From positions 682,001 to 746,000 of the forward strand of contig NZ_JAAABI010000001.1 in the NCBI RefSeq assembly GCF_009903685.1: a stretch of 64,000 nt of DNA, read 5' to 3'. The notes under the pieces are model-generated. The model made no database searches and was not told the DNA's origin. It was given only the letters and a program-made list of their open reading frames with translations. The translations under genes were made by a program, and so were the position numbers. Positions 35,671 to 44,465 of the stretch are shown piece after piece. The first letter of the stretch is position 1, and the number at the start of each line of letters is the position of its first letter. The DNA comes from Flagellimonas ochracea. Its GTDB lineage: Bacteria; Bacteroidota; Bacteroidia; Flavobacteriales; Flavobacteriaceae.

Positions 35671-36090
35671 TTATTTCCTATCCTTTAGGCGGTACACGAA
35701 TTTTAATCCGCTCCAATCTTGATCAATGGCAGCCACCTTAGTGTCGACTAAGCCAATGGACAACAAATGCTCCCTAACAGGCTCCCTTTTTAAATCAGTT
35801 GCTATGCTGGAAGAGCCTTTTGGCCAACTTACCCACAGCATACCATTCTTTTTTAAGGCACTCTTATACTGAATGGCAACCTTGTGCAGTTCGACTTCCG
35901 AAGTGCAAAAAACATGTATGAAATCCATTCTTTCCTTTTCTGGTTTGTTTTTTATATCAAGAGTATTGGGCAGATCAGAAAATAAATCCCAATAGTGCTT
36001 AGGTGGATTACATAGCAAAATTGTAAAACCATCTTTAATTCCCAATTTCTTCGCTAAAGGAGTGCCGGAGTATCCTGCAGTTGCGGTCAA
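35671..36090 (-). CDS. DUF3052-family protein
   Basis: The 139-residue product starts from TTG at 36090 (MTATAGYSGTPLAKKLGI), the family-typical N-terminus. The overlapping ATG a few bases upstream is out of frame. DUF3052 proteins are small cytoplasmic alpha/beta proteins of unknown function, here with LLCNPPKHYWDLF and GMLWVSWPKGSS stretches. The gene follows the DUF2652 gene by 38 bases on the same strand, so the two may share a transcript. Confidence 0.82.
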   Translation of the reverse strand: MTATAGYSGTPLAKKLGIKDGFTILLCNPPKHYWDLFSDLPNTLDIKNKPEKERMDFIHVFCTSEVELHKVAIQYKSALKKNGMLWVSWPKGSSSIATDLKREPVREHLLSIGLVDTKVAAIDQDWSGLKFVYRLKDRK

Positions 36091-36128
36091 ATCGTATGCA
36101 TTTGTTCTGAATAAAAATAATCAATATT

Positions 36129-37214
36129 TCAATTGGAATGTTGTTTTTCCACCAATTGATAAAGGCCTTCGAGGGCAATTTCCACATTTTTTTTAAAAGA
36201 TCTTTTTCCAATGAGGTTCATTAGTATCCTTTTGATTGGAGATTTGATTTTCCAATAAATTTCAATGTTCAGCTTACAGGTATGATTGGCAGAAGGCTCA
36301 AAAATATAAAACTGGTACAGTTCATCAACCACGGGCGGACTTGTGGTTCGCTCACCATAGATTAAGTTTCCAATTTTCATGTCTTTGGTGACTGTGGTGA
36401 AGTTTAGGTATTTTCCATTAATCACACAGACATGTTCGGAACCTATGCGGGTGACTTCGTTGGCATTGTATTCCAACCGGTCCACCCCTTTTTGCCAATA
36501 CTTCCGAAGAGAATAATTGGTGATATATTCCATCAGGTCCTCTGGACCAATAGGAAAGTGCTTCTCAAATTTCATTTGGGGAGGATGGTCAAATCCAACC
36601 TTTTTGGGTTCTGGATATGATTTGAGATTAAGTTCATCCGGATTGATAATAGCATAAATATAGTCCACTTTTCTATCGTCGTAGTTATCTTCTCCTTGTC
36701 TAAACCTGAATATTTTGCTCGAATAGTAGGGAGATAGTTGAAGGTCGAGCGATAAAGATCTTGTGATCAATGCATAGTTTTCACTGTCTACTGAATTTTT
36801 GAGCAAACGGTGGGCTTCAATTACCTGATTCCCAAAAGGTTTTCTTTTTCCTTGTACTTGGATATGCTGGATGTCACCACTATGTGCAATGATCTTTAGC
36901 TGCAGATTGGGCGCCGTGGCGCAGGCATTGCATGGGCAAATCCTGTTCTTCCCTAACATTTTTAAATGACTGTGGAATGCTGTGAACATGGATTCAATCT
37001 GGGCCAACAGGTTTTCTTGGGATGGAATTTCGTTCTCTTTATAGAAAAAGAGGGCATCACCCTCAATTTCAGCCAACTTCAAGCCTTGCGTGTTGGCGTT
37101 GAGCAATACTTCCAACAGTTCGGAGATTACGTGCTGACTGTGCTCAACTTCGGTAGTTTGAATGAACTTGGTGTACCCTGAAATATCGGGAATGAACAAC
37201 AGTGACTTTGCCAT
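36129..37214 (-). CDS. DUF2652 protein with cyclase-like N-domain and SRPBCC-like C-domain
   Basis: The 361-residue protein starts LFIPDISGYTKFIQTTE, resembling the metal-binding opening of class III adenylate cyclases. EIEGDALFFYKE follows at about 54-65, again cyclase-like. A CPCNACATAP cluster (about 114-123) may bind metal. The second half (about 215-355) resembles a START/SRPBCC lipid-binding domain. DUF2652 proteins are conserved but uncharacterised. Whether it makes a cyclic nucleotide is unknown. Confidence 0.8.
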   Translation of the reverse strand: MAKSLLFIPDISGYTKFIQTTEVEHSQHVISELLEVLLNANTQGLKLAEIEGDALFFYKENEIPSQENLLAQIESMFTAFHSHLKMLGKNRICPCNACATAPNLQLKIIAHSGDIQHIQVQGKRKPFGNQVIEAHRLLKNSVDSENYALITRSLSLDLQLSPYYSSKIFRFRQGEDNYDDRKVDYIYAIINPDELNLKSYPEPKKVGFDHPPQMKFEKHFPIGPEDLMEYITNYSLRKYWQKGVDRLEYNANEVTRIGSEHVCVINGKYLNFTTVTKDMKIGNLIYGERTTSPPVVDELYQFYIFEPSANHTCKLNIEIYWKIKSPIKRILMNLIGKRSFKKNVEIALEGLYQLVEKQHSN

Positions 37215-37287
37215 TTTTAGGATGGTTTTACACTATCTAGGTCAAGCTCTACTGATAAAGCTTACAATATTTCTGGATAAGGTGCAT

Positions 37288-38868
37288 TTATTTTTTTAGT
37301 TCGTCCAGCATCTTTTTAAATCCAAGAGCGACACCATTGGTCCAACCAAATCCATCCTGTGTTGGGTACTCACCTCCTCCCGATAGTAAGGAAAGGTCCT
37401 CAACGTTATACTTTTCCATCATCTTTCCGGTGTTTGCATATACCCTTTCGTTCAGGCTTAGCCAACGTTCCATAATTTCAATGGATTCTTGTTCATATCC
37501 ATACTTCAAAAGACCTTTTACAGCCATCCATTGCAATGGTGCCCAACCGTTGGGGGCATCCCATTGCTGACCGCTATGTTCCAAGGTTGTTGTCAACCCT
37601 CCTTTTTTTAGAAAGGATTCCATAAGCACATTTTTTACGCTTTCTGCCTGTTCTTCGGTGGCTATTTCAAAATAGAGTGGATAAACCCCTGCCAAGCTAA
37701 GCTCTCCAGTGGTTTTCCCTTTCTTGAAATTATAGTCTTGGAAGAAGCCCGTTTCCCCATTCCAGAAATAATACCGGATGGCCGATTTTCGCAACTGTGC
37801 TTTTCTATAGAAAAAGGTCCGAGCATCCTCATCGGCTTTTAAAGTACTTGCCCTGTACAGCGTTCTTTCCATGAAATACAACAAGCAGTTGAGGTCAATT
37901 GGCAAGATGGAAGTGGTTTCCGTACTGTTGAATTCTCCCTTTTCCCCGTACCACCTAGAACTGAAATCCCAACCTGATGCTGCTGCGGACCTTAAATTTC
38001 GGAAAAGTAACTTTTGAAGGGAGTCTTTTTCCAAGTCACTGGCGAGGTGAATGTCCTCTTTATAAGCTTCTGGTCTTGGAGTGTCCGCTTGATCCCAATA
38101 TCGGTTTAAATACACGTTTTTTCCCAAATCAACAACATGCCTCTGTGGACGTGCCTCCACAACAGTTTCGCTACCTTCCATCCAAAAATCATACTCTTTG
38201 GCGAGCTGAGGCAAATAGTATAAAAGCATATTTTCATCTTGACGTGCCAGCGCATCTACCATCAATGGATAAAAAGGCGGTTGCGATCTTGTGTTGTAAT
38301 AATCCCTTGTGCCGTTGGGAATGAATCCCAAGGAATCAATTAAAAAGCTGAAATTGTCCACCATGTTTTTGGCTAAATCGTCCCGGCCATCCGCCAACAA
38401 TCCTTCCATCGTGAAATAACTGTCCCAGTAATAAATTTCTTGAAATCGACCTCCAGGCACAACGTATTCGTAGGGCAATGGTATTCTTGAAGAATTGGGT
38501 ACTAGACTGTCCGGACCACGGGTTAGTTTGTCCCACATCGACGAAATATGCTCGTACATGGTCTTCGTGGTATCCGTTTCAAAAGCCTGGGCCTTCATGG
38601 AGCGGTCTTGAAAGTGTTGTTGTACAAAGCTTTTTAAATCGAACTCAGGTTCATCTTTTTCTGCCAAGTATTTGGCTTCAAGAATTGCTATTTCTTCAGT
38701 TGGAACCAAATCAACAAAAGTCTTTGAATCCTCAAAAACAGCAGATAATTGTACATCTTTGAACAATTGGGAATCATACAGTGAAATCTGCTCAACAGTT
38801 TGTGGCGTCTGTCTACAACTGCCTAAAACTATGGAGCACAACAATAGGCCCAACACTAATTTTTTCAT
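37288..38868 (-). CDS. treA: Trehalase, GH37 family, lipoprotein
   Basis: The start is ATG 38868 (MKKLVLGLL), giving 526 residues and a lipobox LGSC with Cys18; the longer ORF from 38928 lacks a signal at its start. It carries both GH37 signatures: PGGRFQEIYYWDSYF (about 138-152) and QWDAPNGWAP near residue 444. It hydrolyses alpha,alpha-trehalose to two glucoses in the periplasm or at the outer membrane. It is divergent from a GntR regulator, and no transporter for glucose or trehalose is adjacent. Confidence 0.93.
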   Translation of the reverse strand: MKKLVLGLLLCSIVLGSCRQTPQTVEQISLYDSQLFKDVQLSAVFEDSKTFVDLVPTEEIAILEAKYLAEKDEPEFDLKSFVQQHFQDRSMKAQAFETDTTKTMYEHISSMWDKLTRGPDSLVPNSSRIPLPYEYVVPGGRFQEIYYWDSYFTMEGLLADGRDDLAKNMVDNFSFLIDSLGFIPNGTRDYYNTRSQPPFYPLMVDALARQDENMLLYYLPQLAKEYDFWMEGSETVVEARPQRHVVDLGKNVYLNRYWDQADTPRPEAYKEDIHLASDLEKDSLQKLLFRNLRSAAASGWDFSSRWYGEKGEFNSTETTSILPIDLNCLLYFMERTLYRASTLKADEDARTFFYRKAQLRKSAIRYYFWNGETGFFQDYNFKKGKTTGELSLAGVYPLYFEIATEEQAESVKNVLMESFLKKGGLTTTLEHSGQQWDAPNGWAPLQWMAVKGLLKYGYEQESIEIMERWLSLNERVYANTGKMMEKYNVEDLSLLSGGGEYPTQDGFGWTNGVALGFKKMLDELKK

Positions 38869-38955
38869 CAAAAATTGAATTAACGTTGCATAAATATAGG
38901 ACAATAACAGCACATAGGTTTTCCGCAAGTCAGATGTGATTTGTACCTTAAGACC

Positions 38956-39585
38956 ATGGGAGAAATGTCAATTCTGCGAAACCAGGTAAGAGACCATCTT
39001 CTTAGGCAAATTCATGATGGCAGACTTAAGGTAGGCAAGACGATAAATCTTGCGGAACTGTCACGAAACTTAAATGTAAGTGTAACTCCCATTCGAGAGG
39101 CGCTCAGCCAATTGGAATATGCCAAGGTAATCAGGGCCGTTCCCAAAACCGGTTTTGTTGTCCATCGCTTAAGTGAAAGGGAGGCGATAGACCTTTATGG
39201 CATTATGGCGCAACTGGAAATGATGGCCTTAGACGGGCTATCCTTTTCTGAAAAAGATTTAAAGGGATTGCGCTCTAGTCTAAAGAGACTCTCCGAAACA
39301 GACAATGCGCTTGACCAATTAAAGGCACGGTTTGGTTTTCATGATACATTGCTTCAAAATTGCGACAATATAGTATTGATACAGATTCTCGATAATTTAA
39401 AATTGAGGCTCCTGTTCTACGAACAACGCTTAGCCAACAACCAAGACTTTCATGAACTTATGCTAAATCAGCACGAGGCCATTATACAAGCGATTGAGGA
39501 AAACAACATTCCAACTGCATGCCTAGTCCTTAAGATGAATTGGACTGCTGTACGGGATCGTGTTATCAATCAAATGGGGTACTAG
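38956..39585 (+). CDS. GntR-family regulator with FCD-type ligand domain
   Basis: The ATG at 38956 is preferred over the in-frame TTG at 38941. The 209-residue protein has an N-terminal winged helix with LAELSRNLNVSVTPIREALSQLE, the standard GntR recognition motif. An all-helical FCD domain follows with the metal-ligand-like pattern FGFHDTLL, then HELMLNQHEAII. It is divergent from the trehalase gene at 87 bases, so it may control it, although FCD regulators usually sense organic acids or sugars acids. Confidence 0.88.
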   Translation: MGEMSILRNQVRDHLLRQIHDGRLKVGKTINLAELSRNLNVSVTPIREALSQLEYAKVIRAVPKTGFVVHRLSEREAIDLYGIMAQLEMMALDGLSFSEKDLKGLRSSLKRLSETDNALDQLKARFGFHDTLLQNCDNIVLIQILDNLKLRLLFYEQRLANNQDFHELMLNQHEAIIQAIEENNIPTACLVLKMNWTAVRDRVINQMGY

Positions 39586-39795
39586 ATGGGAAAAGCAATG
39601 TCCAAAATAAAAGGACAAGAGGAGCATTTCTAACTTACATACTCCAGCCCCATACAGTTTTTGAACAGAGAGATTGAAGCACTCACCAAAAGAAAACGAA
39701 CCAAGATGTTGGTCAAAAGATAGATTTCGTATGGCCTTTTTCAGGAGTTGGAGACACCAGCGTTAAAAACCAATGTCTCCAAGGACAAAACTTAA

Positions 39796-40881
39796 TCAAT
39801 CTTTAAATAGGGAACTATCTAGTCCGGGAATTAGGTTCAAGGCGTTTTTATAGTAGACTTTTTTCAAAACTTCATCCGGTAAACCCATACCATACATGGC
39901 CCAAAAGGCATGATATTTCTTGTAATATGGAAAGTACTCATCTGCCGTTTCCAACACCCTGAAATAGGTTGGGAACTCTTCTGGTTTCCAACTATCCTTA
40001 CCAAATAAAATACGATCTTGGTATTGAATAAAAAATGCTTTTGCCCTTCTTGGTTGCCTTCCCAGTTCCGCAATAATGGCACCAATGCCCACATACATAT
40101 TTGGTATTTGCTCCATAAGCTCCCCTAGCCTATCCAGATTGTTGGCATACCAACCCATATGGGCATTAATGAACTTGGTGTTTGGGTGTTTTCTAAACAT
40201 CCTGTGCTGCTCATCAATAATTTGCTGCCAAGGAGCGGGGTCGGTATCCGACCTTTTTCTTCTCGGTCGGGTTTTTAGTTCTAGCCAACGCTCATTGTAC
40301 TTGTCAAAAGGATCCCAAAACGACTTGGGGTCTGCAGAGTGGATTAGAACAGGGATTCCCAATTCGGCACATTTTTCCCAAATGGGATCCAGTCTAGGAT
40401 CATCCACGGCAATCCTTTTTCCATCTATATCTTTGTTTCTGAGTCCAAGACTTTTATAAATTTTCAATCCTTTAGCGCCGCTTTTCACATCCAATTCCAA
40501 TTGTGTTGCTGCTTGTTCACCCCAATTCGGAGTTCCAACTCCACCAAAGTCCACATTTGCAAAAATGGCGAAGCGATTGGGATAGTTATCATTCACGTTC
40601 TTCAGCTTGGCCTTAAGTTCGGCACCTGACCCACCACTCAGATTCACCATGATTCCCATATTCAATTCGTCCATATCCTTTACCAAGGAAGATAAATCTT
40701 GTGTGGCCATCCCAAACTGATGGCTGTGCACATCAATAAAAGTATATTTGGCCCGATTCACCGGGTTTTCAGAAACCACCAAAGTAGATTTTGGACTATA
40801 CTCCTCAAATCCCATATCCTGTCCTTGGGAAGCCATTGTTCCGAATAAAACAAGTAAAGAAAGACTAAACTTAAAACTCAT
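39796..40881 (-). CDS. Exported amidohydrolase (TIM-barrel metal hydrolase)
   Basis: The 361-residue protein has a signal peptide ending ASQGQ. The amidohydrolase-2 motifs are present: FIDVHSHQ, PVLIHSADP, FINAHMGWY and ILFGKDSW, which supply the His and Asp metal ligands and catalytic Asp. It is the last gene of the molybdenum-hydroxylase operon, seven bases behind the mocA gene. It could open or deaminate a heterocycle hydroxylated by that enzyme, which is inference from position. Confidence 0.85.
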   Translation of the reverse strand: MSFKFSLSLLVLFGTMASQGQDMGFEEYSPKSTLVVSENPVNRAKYTFIDVHSHQFGMATQDLSSLVKDMDELNMGIMVNLSGGSGAELKAKLKNVNDNYPNRFAIFANVDFGGVGTPNWGEQAATQLELDVKSGAKGLKIYKSLGLRNKDIDGKRIAVDDPRLDPIWEKCAELGIPVLIHSADPKSFWDPFDKYNERWLELKTRPRRKRSDTDPAPWQQIIDEQHRMFRKHPNTKFINAHMGWYANNLDRLGELMEQIPNMYVGIGAIIAELGRQPRRAKAFFIQYQDRILFGKDSWKPEEFPTYFRVLETADEYFPYYKKYHAFWAMYGMGLPDEVLKKVYYKNALNLIPGLDSSLFKD

Positions 40882-40887
40882 AAGTTA

Positions 40888-41478
40888 TTAATTTTCAATT
40901 AATTGATTGTATTTTTCAAGTGTGTCGATGTCAATTTCCCGACCAAGTGGTTCTACTTTTGCTATGTAGTTTTTGTTCTTCATGATTATCGCTTTTGCCC
41001 CATGATCTTGATTGAGCTCCTGCAATTGAGAAAAGAGGGATTTATCAAAAATGGCAGGCACTCCCAGTCTTTCTCCGTAAGATGTAGCCACGATACGATG
41101 TGCCCCTGAATCAAAAATATTTTTCATTTTCATAAGAAAGGTTGCATCCAAAAGGGGTTGATCTATCAATAAAATAAGTATACCCTTCAATTCCTTTTTC
41201 CTGTTCGTGATATGGGAAACCCCTGTTGCAATGGAATGACCCATTCCATTAGCCCAATCAGGATTCTGTATAGTTTTCACATCCGTTGGAATGGTTTTCT
41301 GAATGATTTCTGAATTGGCGCCCAACACTACATAGCACAAATTACTTACTGCTTTTGCTTGTTTTATGGTATGTCCTAAAAGTGTTGAATCTTCCCAAGG
41401 AAGCAGTTGTTTTATTTTGTCCTTCATTCTGGTGGAAGCTCCAGCGGCCAATATAAGTGTGGCGATAGAATTGGACAT
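40888..41478 (-). CDS. mocA: Molybdenum cofactor cytidylyltransferase (MocA-like)
   Basis: The 196-residue nucleotidyltransferase begins LILAAGASTRMKDKIKQLLPW, the MobA/MocA nucleotide-binding loop. ILILLIDQPLLDATF follows at about 97-111. The L-x-D-Q-P motif and the short length fit MocA, which adds CMP to molybdopterin for xanthine-oxidase-family enzymes. Its neighbours xdhC and iorAB support this choice over MobA. Overlapping or close junctions place it in the operon. Confidence 0.85.
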   Translation of the reverse strand: MSNSIATLILAAGASTRMKDKIKQLLPWEDSTLLGHTIKQAKAVSNLCYVVLGANSEIIQKTIPTDVKTIQNPDWANGMGHSIATGVSHITNRKKELKGILILLIDQPLLDATFLMKMKNIFDSGAHRIVATSYGERLGVPAIFDKSLFSQLQELNQDHGAKAIIMKNKNYIAKVEPLGREIDIDTLEKYNQLIEN

Positions 41479-41481
41479 GGT

Positions 41482-42489
41482 CTACGAATGGATTTTACTC
41501 ATTTTTTCCCTGAGTAACATAGGTTCTCGTTTATTACGAACCGTTAGAATTTCAGAAAGAATGGAAAGGGCAATCTCTTGAGGTGTTTCCGCACCAATAT
41601 CAATGCCCGCAGGCCCATGAATCAAGTCCAATAAGTCTTCGGTAAGCTCTGGACAACGTTCCAAAAGTTCATCAAAAAGCTTTTCGCGACGTTTGTATGG
41701 TCCCAAAAGACCGATATAGGCGACTTTAATATCCTTCAGTGCTATTAAATATTGCAAGTCCTTAACATAGCTATGGGTCATGATGACCACCGCTGTTTGA
41801 TCATCCACTTTAGGTTGAAATTGCTCTGGGTCTACTTGCAATAATTGATGAACCCCGGGAAAGTCAGTTTTTGACTTTCCTTCCTTTATGTTGGCAACAA
41901 CGGTAACTTCCCAACCAGTAAGCGAAGCATATCGACACAACTGTACGGCATCATGTTCCGCTCCAATGATTATTAACTGAAAGCAGGGCTGCAGTTTTTG
42001 TTCAAAAGTGAATAGGTCTTCCGAGACATATTTTTTTTGAGATGAAACGGGATAATCTTTGTTCCCCAAAGTAAAAATACTTTGGTAAGCCCGATGGTCC
42101 CCTTGCTCTTTAGTGTAATATGAGCGAATTGAAAATGATTTACGCTGTTCCAAAAATTGGGAAAAGGCCGTTAAAAGTGTTTCATCGGGTTTGAAAGTCT
42201 CCAGGAGAATGTATAGAATCCCCTCGCACCCCAATCGGTAACGACCATCATAAATCATCATTCTGGAAACTCCAGTCGAAAACACGTACTGTGCCTGCCG
42301 CACCACTTCTTTTTCTACACAGCCTCCGCTGACGGCCCCAACCATGGTGCCACTTTCAAAAATGAGCATTCGAACTCCCGGCCTTCGGTACGATGACCCA
42401 TCCAAAGCCACCACGGTTGCCAAAACCGCAGCCTCAGTGTCCTTCTTCTTTTTATATTCTTCGAATATGGTTTTTATTTCGTGCGTCAT
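41482..42489 (-). CDS. xdhC: XdhC/CoxI-family molybdenum-hydroxylase maturation protein
   Basis: The 335-residue protein has an N-terminal XdhC/CoxI domain (TVVALDGSSYRRPGVRM and GAVSGGCVEKEV). The Rossmann-like XdhC_C domain ends with YIGLLGPYKRREKL, HGPAGIDIGAETPQEIALS. XdhC binds the molybdenum cofactor, promotes its sulphuration and inserts it into xanthine-oxidase-family apoenzymes. It lies three bases after moeA and three before mocA, consistent with serving the IorB subunit of the same operon. Confidence 0.92.
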   Translation of the reverse strand: MTHEIKTIFEEYKKKKDTEAAVLATVVALDGSSYRRPGVRMLIFESGTMVGAVSGGCVEKEVVRQAQYVFSTGVSRMMIYDGRYRLGCEGILYILLETFKPDETLLTAFSQFLEQRKSFSIRSYYTKEQGDHRAYQSIFTLGNKDYPVSSQKKYVSEDLFTFEQKLQPCFQLIIIGAEHDAVQLCRYASLTGWEVTVVANIKEGKSKTDFPGVHQLLQVDPEQFQPKVDDQTAVVIMTHSYVKDLQYLIALKDIKVAYIGLLGPYKRREKLFDELLERCPELTEDLLDLIHGPAGIDIGAETPQEIALSILSEILTVRNKREPMLLREKMSKIHS

Positions 42490-42492
42490 GGA

Positions 42493-43689
42493 TTACATTA
42501 TTCGTTTGGTACGCAAAAAGGGAACTTCCATTCCAGCGGTCATGGTTTCCTTCGGGTTCAATCGGACAAAGCCATCGGCTTTGGATAGACTCAGCAAATC
42601 TCCCGAACCCGATGTGGGCAAACTTTTTACATATATTGACCCTTGTCTCATAACCGCCGTCACCCCTTTGAAAAGTGTCAAATCTGTGGAATTTTCCATT
42701 GATTCCTCTAAAAGTACAGTAAATGATGGTGTTTTCATTCCCAAAGTTTTGTTAAGCCATGGAACAAAGTAGAGGTGGTAATTTACATAGGTTGAAACTG
42801 GATTTCCCGGAAAAGAAAAAACCAAGGTACTGGAATCGTGGTGTTTTCCAAACCAAAAAGGTTTTCCAGGGCGCTGCCGTACCCGATGAAATAGCTTTTC
42901 AATGCCCAAAGCAGCAAAGGCATCGGGCAAAAAATCATACTTTCCTTTGGAAACACCTCCGCTAAGAACAAGAACGTCATATTGGGTGAGCAGGCCTTTC
43001 AGATTTTCTTGTATTATTGATGCTTCATCCTTTAAGTGGTAGGATTCACCATCAATACACGCATCTTTTAAAAGTGTGACCAACGTATGGGAATTGGATG
43101 TGCGAATCTGATGGTGTTCTGGATTTTGGGATACCGCTACCAGCTCATTTCCAGTAGCAACTACAGCTACTTTTGGCAATTTCTTAACCCAAACCTTTGA
43201 TTTTCCCACCGTGGCCAAAAGCCCTATTTCAGCAGGACCGATCATGGTTCCTGGATATAACAAAGCTTCATTTTTGGAAACATCGCTGGCTTGGTAATGT
43301 ATGTTTTGTCCTTTTTTTATGGGTTTATCAATCAAGAACATGCCATTTTCTTGATGAATATGTTCATACATGATTACCGTATCAGCATCTTTTGGCACGA
43401 TGGCTCCTGTCATCACCTCAATACAGGAAGCACCAGAATCTAGTTTTAGTTGTGGACTTCCTGCCTGGGCCACCCCTTTAGGATTAAAAACTGTTTTCGA
43501 TGAAGTAAATATATCAAACCGAATGGCTATTCCATCTTTGGTCGCTCTATTGAACGGAGGAAAATCCCTGTCGGCCACAATGGTCTCGTCCAAAACCCTT
43601 CCTTGGGCCTGCAAAAGTCCAACCAGCTCCTTTCCATAGGAACAGGCTTCATTAAGCACCGTATGTAGGGCCTCATCAAATGAAATCAT
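42493..43689 (-). CDS. moeA: Molybdopterin molybdenumtransferase MoeA
   Basis: The 398-residue enzyme shows the N-terminal RDFPPFNRATKDGIAIR motif with the substrate Asp, GAIVPKDADTVIMYEH in the second domain, the cofactor-binding VLSGGVSKGKYDFLP and SFPGNPVSTYV in the MogA-like domain. It inserts molybdate into adenylylated molybdopterin. It overlaps the TauE/SafE gene by four bases (ATGA). No separate mogA is seen in the window. Confidence 0.93.
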   Translation of the reverse strand: MISFDEALHTVLNEACSYGKELVGLLQAQGRVLDETIVADRDFPPFNRATKDGIAIRFDIFTSSKTVFNPKGVAQAGSPQLKLDSGASCIEVMTGAIVPKDADTVIMYEHIHQENGMFLIDKPIKKGQNIHYQASDVSKNEALLYPGTMIGPAEIGLLATVGKSKVWVKKLPKVAVVATGNELVAVSQNPEHHQIRTSNSHTLVTLLKDACIDGESYHLKDEASIIQENLKGLLTQYDVLVLSGGVSKGKYDFLPDAFAALGIEKLFHRVRQRPGKPFWFGKHHDSSTLVFSFPGNPVSTYVNYHLYFVPWLNKTLGMKTPSFTVLLEESMENSTDLTLFKGVTAVMRQGSIYVKSLPTSGSGDLLSLSKADGFVRLNPKETMTAGMEVPFLRTKRIM

Positions 43690-44465
43690 GAGAAAAGATT
43701 TAATTCAAAACCATTTTTAAGTAAAACACGCACACCGACAAACAAAACCAACAATGCGGTGAGCATTCTAATTCGTTGGGCGGAAAGTCTTCCGAGACTT
43801 ATCCGTACACCCAGTTGACCTCCCAGCAGTACGGCTAACAACAACACAATAATTTCCGGCCAGAATACCTCAAAAGAATCACCGACCACAAGACCACTAA
43901 TTCCGGAAATGGAATTCACCAAGATGAAAAAGCTGGCCAAGGAAGCGATAACTATGGGTTTGTCCCATTTGAGATGGTTGAGTACTGGAGCTAAAAATAT
44001 GCCTCCTCCAATTCCAACCAAGCCCGATAAAAAACCGATTCCTGCACCAAGAAGATATGGAATATACACAGGATATGCCTTTGTGTTGTTTGATTTTAAA
44101 GACAGTGTTTGAAATATAAGTGTCACCGAAGAAACAATAAGGGCTATCGCCAGAATAATGAAAAAAACTTTTTCCTCCAGTCGGAAGGCGGCACCCAAAA
44201 ACGCCAAAGGAATACTGGTAACAACAAAAGGCAAAAACTTTTTGAACTGTAAGTGGCCACTTTTATAATATAGCAAGCAGCTGCCAGAAACCACGATCAA
44301 ATTACAAAGCAATGCCGTGGTGCGTATGGCAAAAAAGCTGGTCAGCACCAAGGTCAGGATTGCCAGATAGCTTGATCCGCCACCAAAACCAACGGACGAG
44401 TATAAAGTAGCTACAACAAAAAAGGCAAGTGTCAATAAAACAAGGTCAGTCGCGGCTATGGACAT
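43686..44465 (-). CDS. TauE/SafE-family sulphite/sulphonate exporter
   Basis: Start ATG 44465 (MSIAATDLVLLTL), giving 259 residues; the longer ORF adds an implausible charged leader. Eight or so hydrophobic helices are seen, with the duplicated TauE motifs VGFGGGSSYLAI and GLVGIGGGIFLAPV. The family exports sulphite or sulphoacetate-like anions and lies within the molybdenum operon. It overlaps the moeB-like gene by ten bases. It could export sulphur by-products or a product of the hydroxylase, or supply an anion; direction is not proven. Confidence 0.85.
   Translation of the reverse strand: MSIAATDLVLLTLAFFVVATLYSSVGFGGGSSYLAILTLVLTSFFAIRTTALLCNLIVVSGSCLLYYKSGHLQFKKFLPFVVTSIPLAFLGAAFRLEEKVFFIILAIALIVSSVTLIFQTLSLKSNNTKAYPVYIPYLLGAGIGFLSGLVGIGGGIFLAPVLNHLKWDKPIVIASLASFFILVNSISGISGLVVGDSFEVFWPEIIVLLLAVLLGGQLGVRISLGRLSAQRIRMLTALLVLFVGVRVLLKNGFELNLFS

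Noticed and set aside
38941..38955. TTG 38941 as the start of the GntR gene
   Set aside because: ATG 38956 is the stronger start and gives the normal length for the family.
39634..39723. Open frame of 29 codons ending LNREIEALTKRKRTKMLVKR, between the GntR and amidohydrolase genes
   Set aside because: It has no ATG start and is preceded by a stop at 39631-39633. It could be a remnant of a lost gene, but nothing identifies it.
39748..39782. Inverted repeat TTGGAGACA / TGTCTCCAA between convergent genes
   Set aside because: The 17-base loop and lack of a T-run make it a poor terminator; no regulator is expected there.
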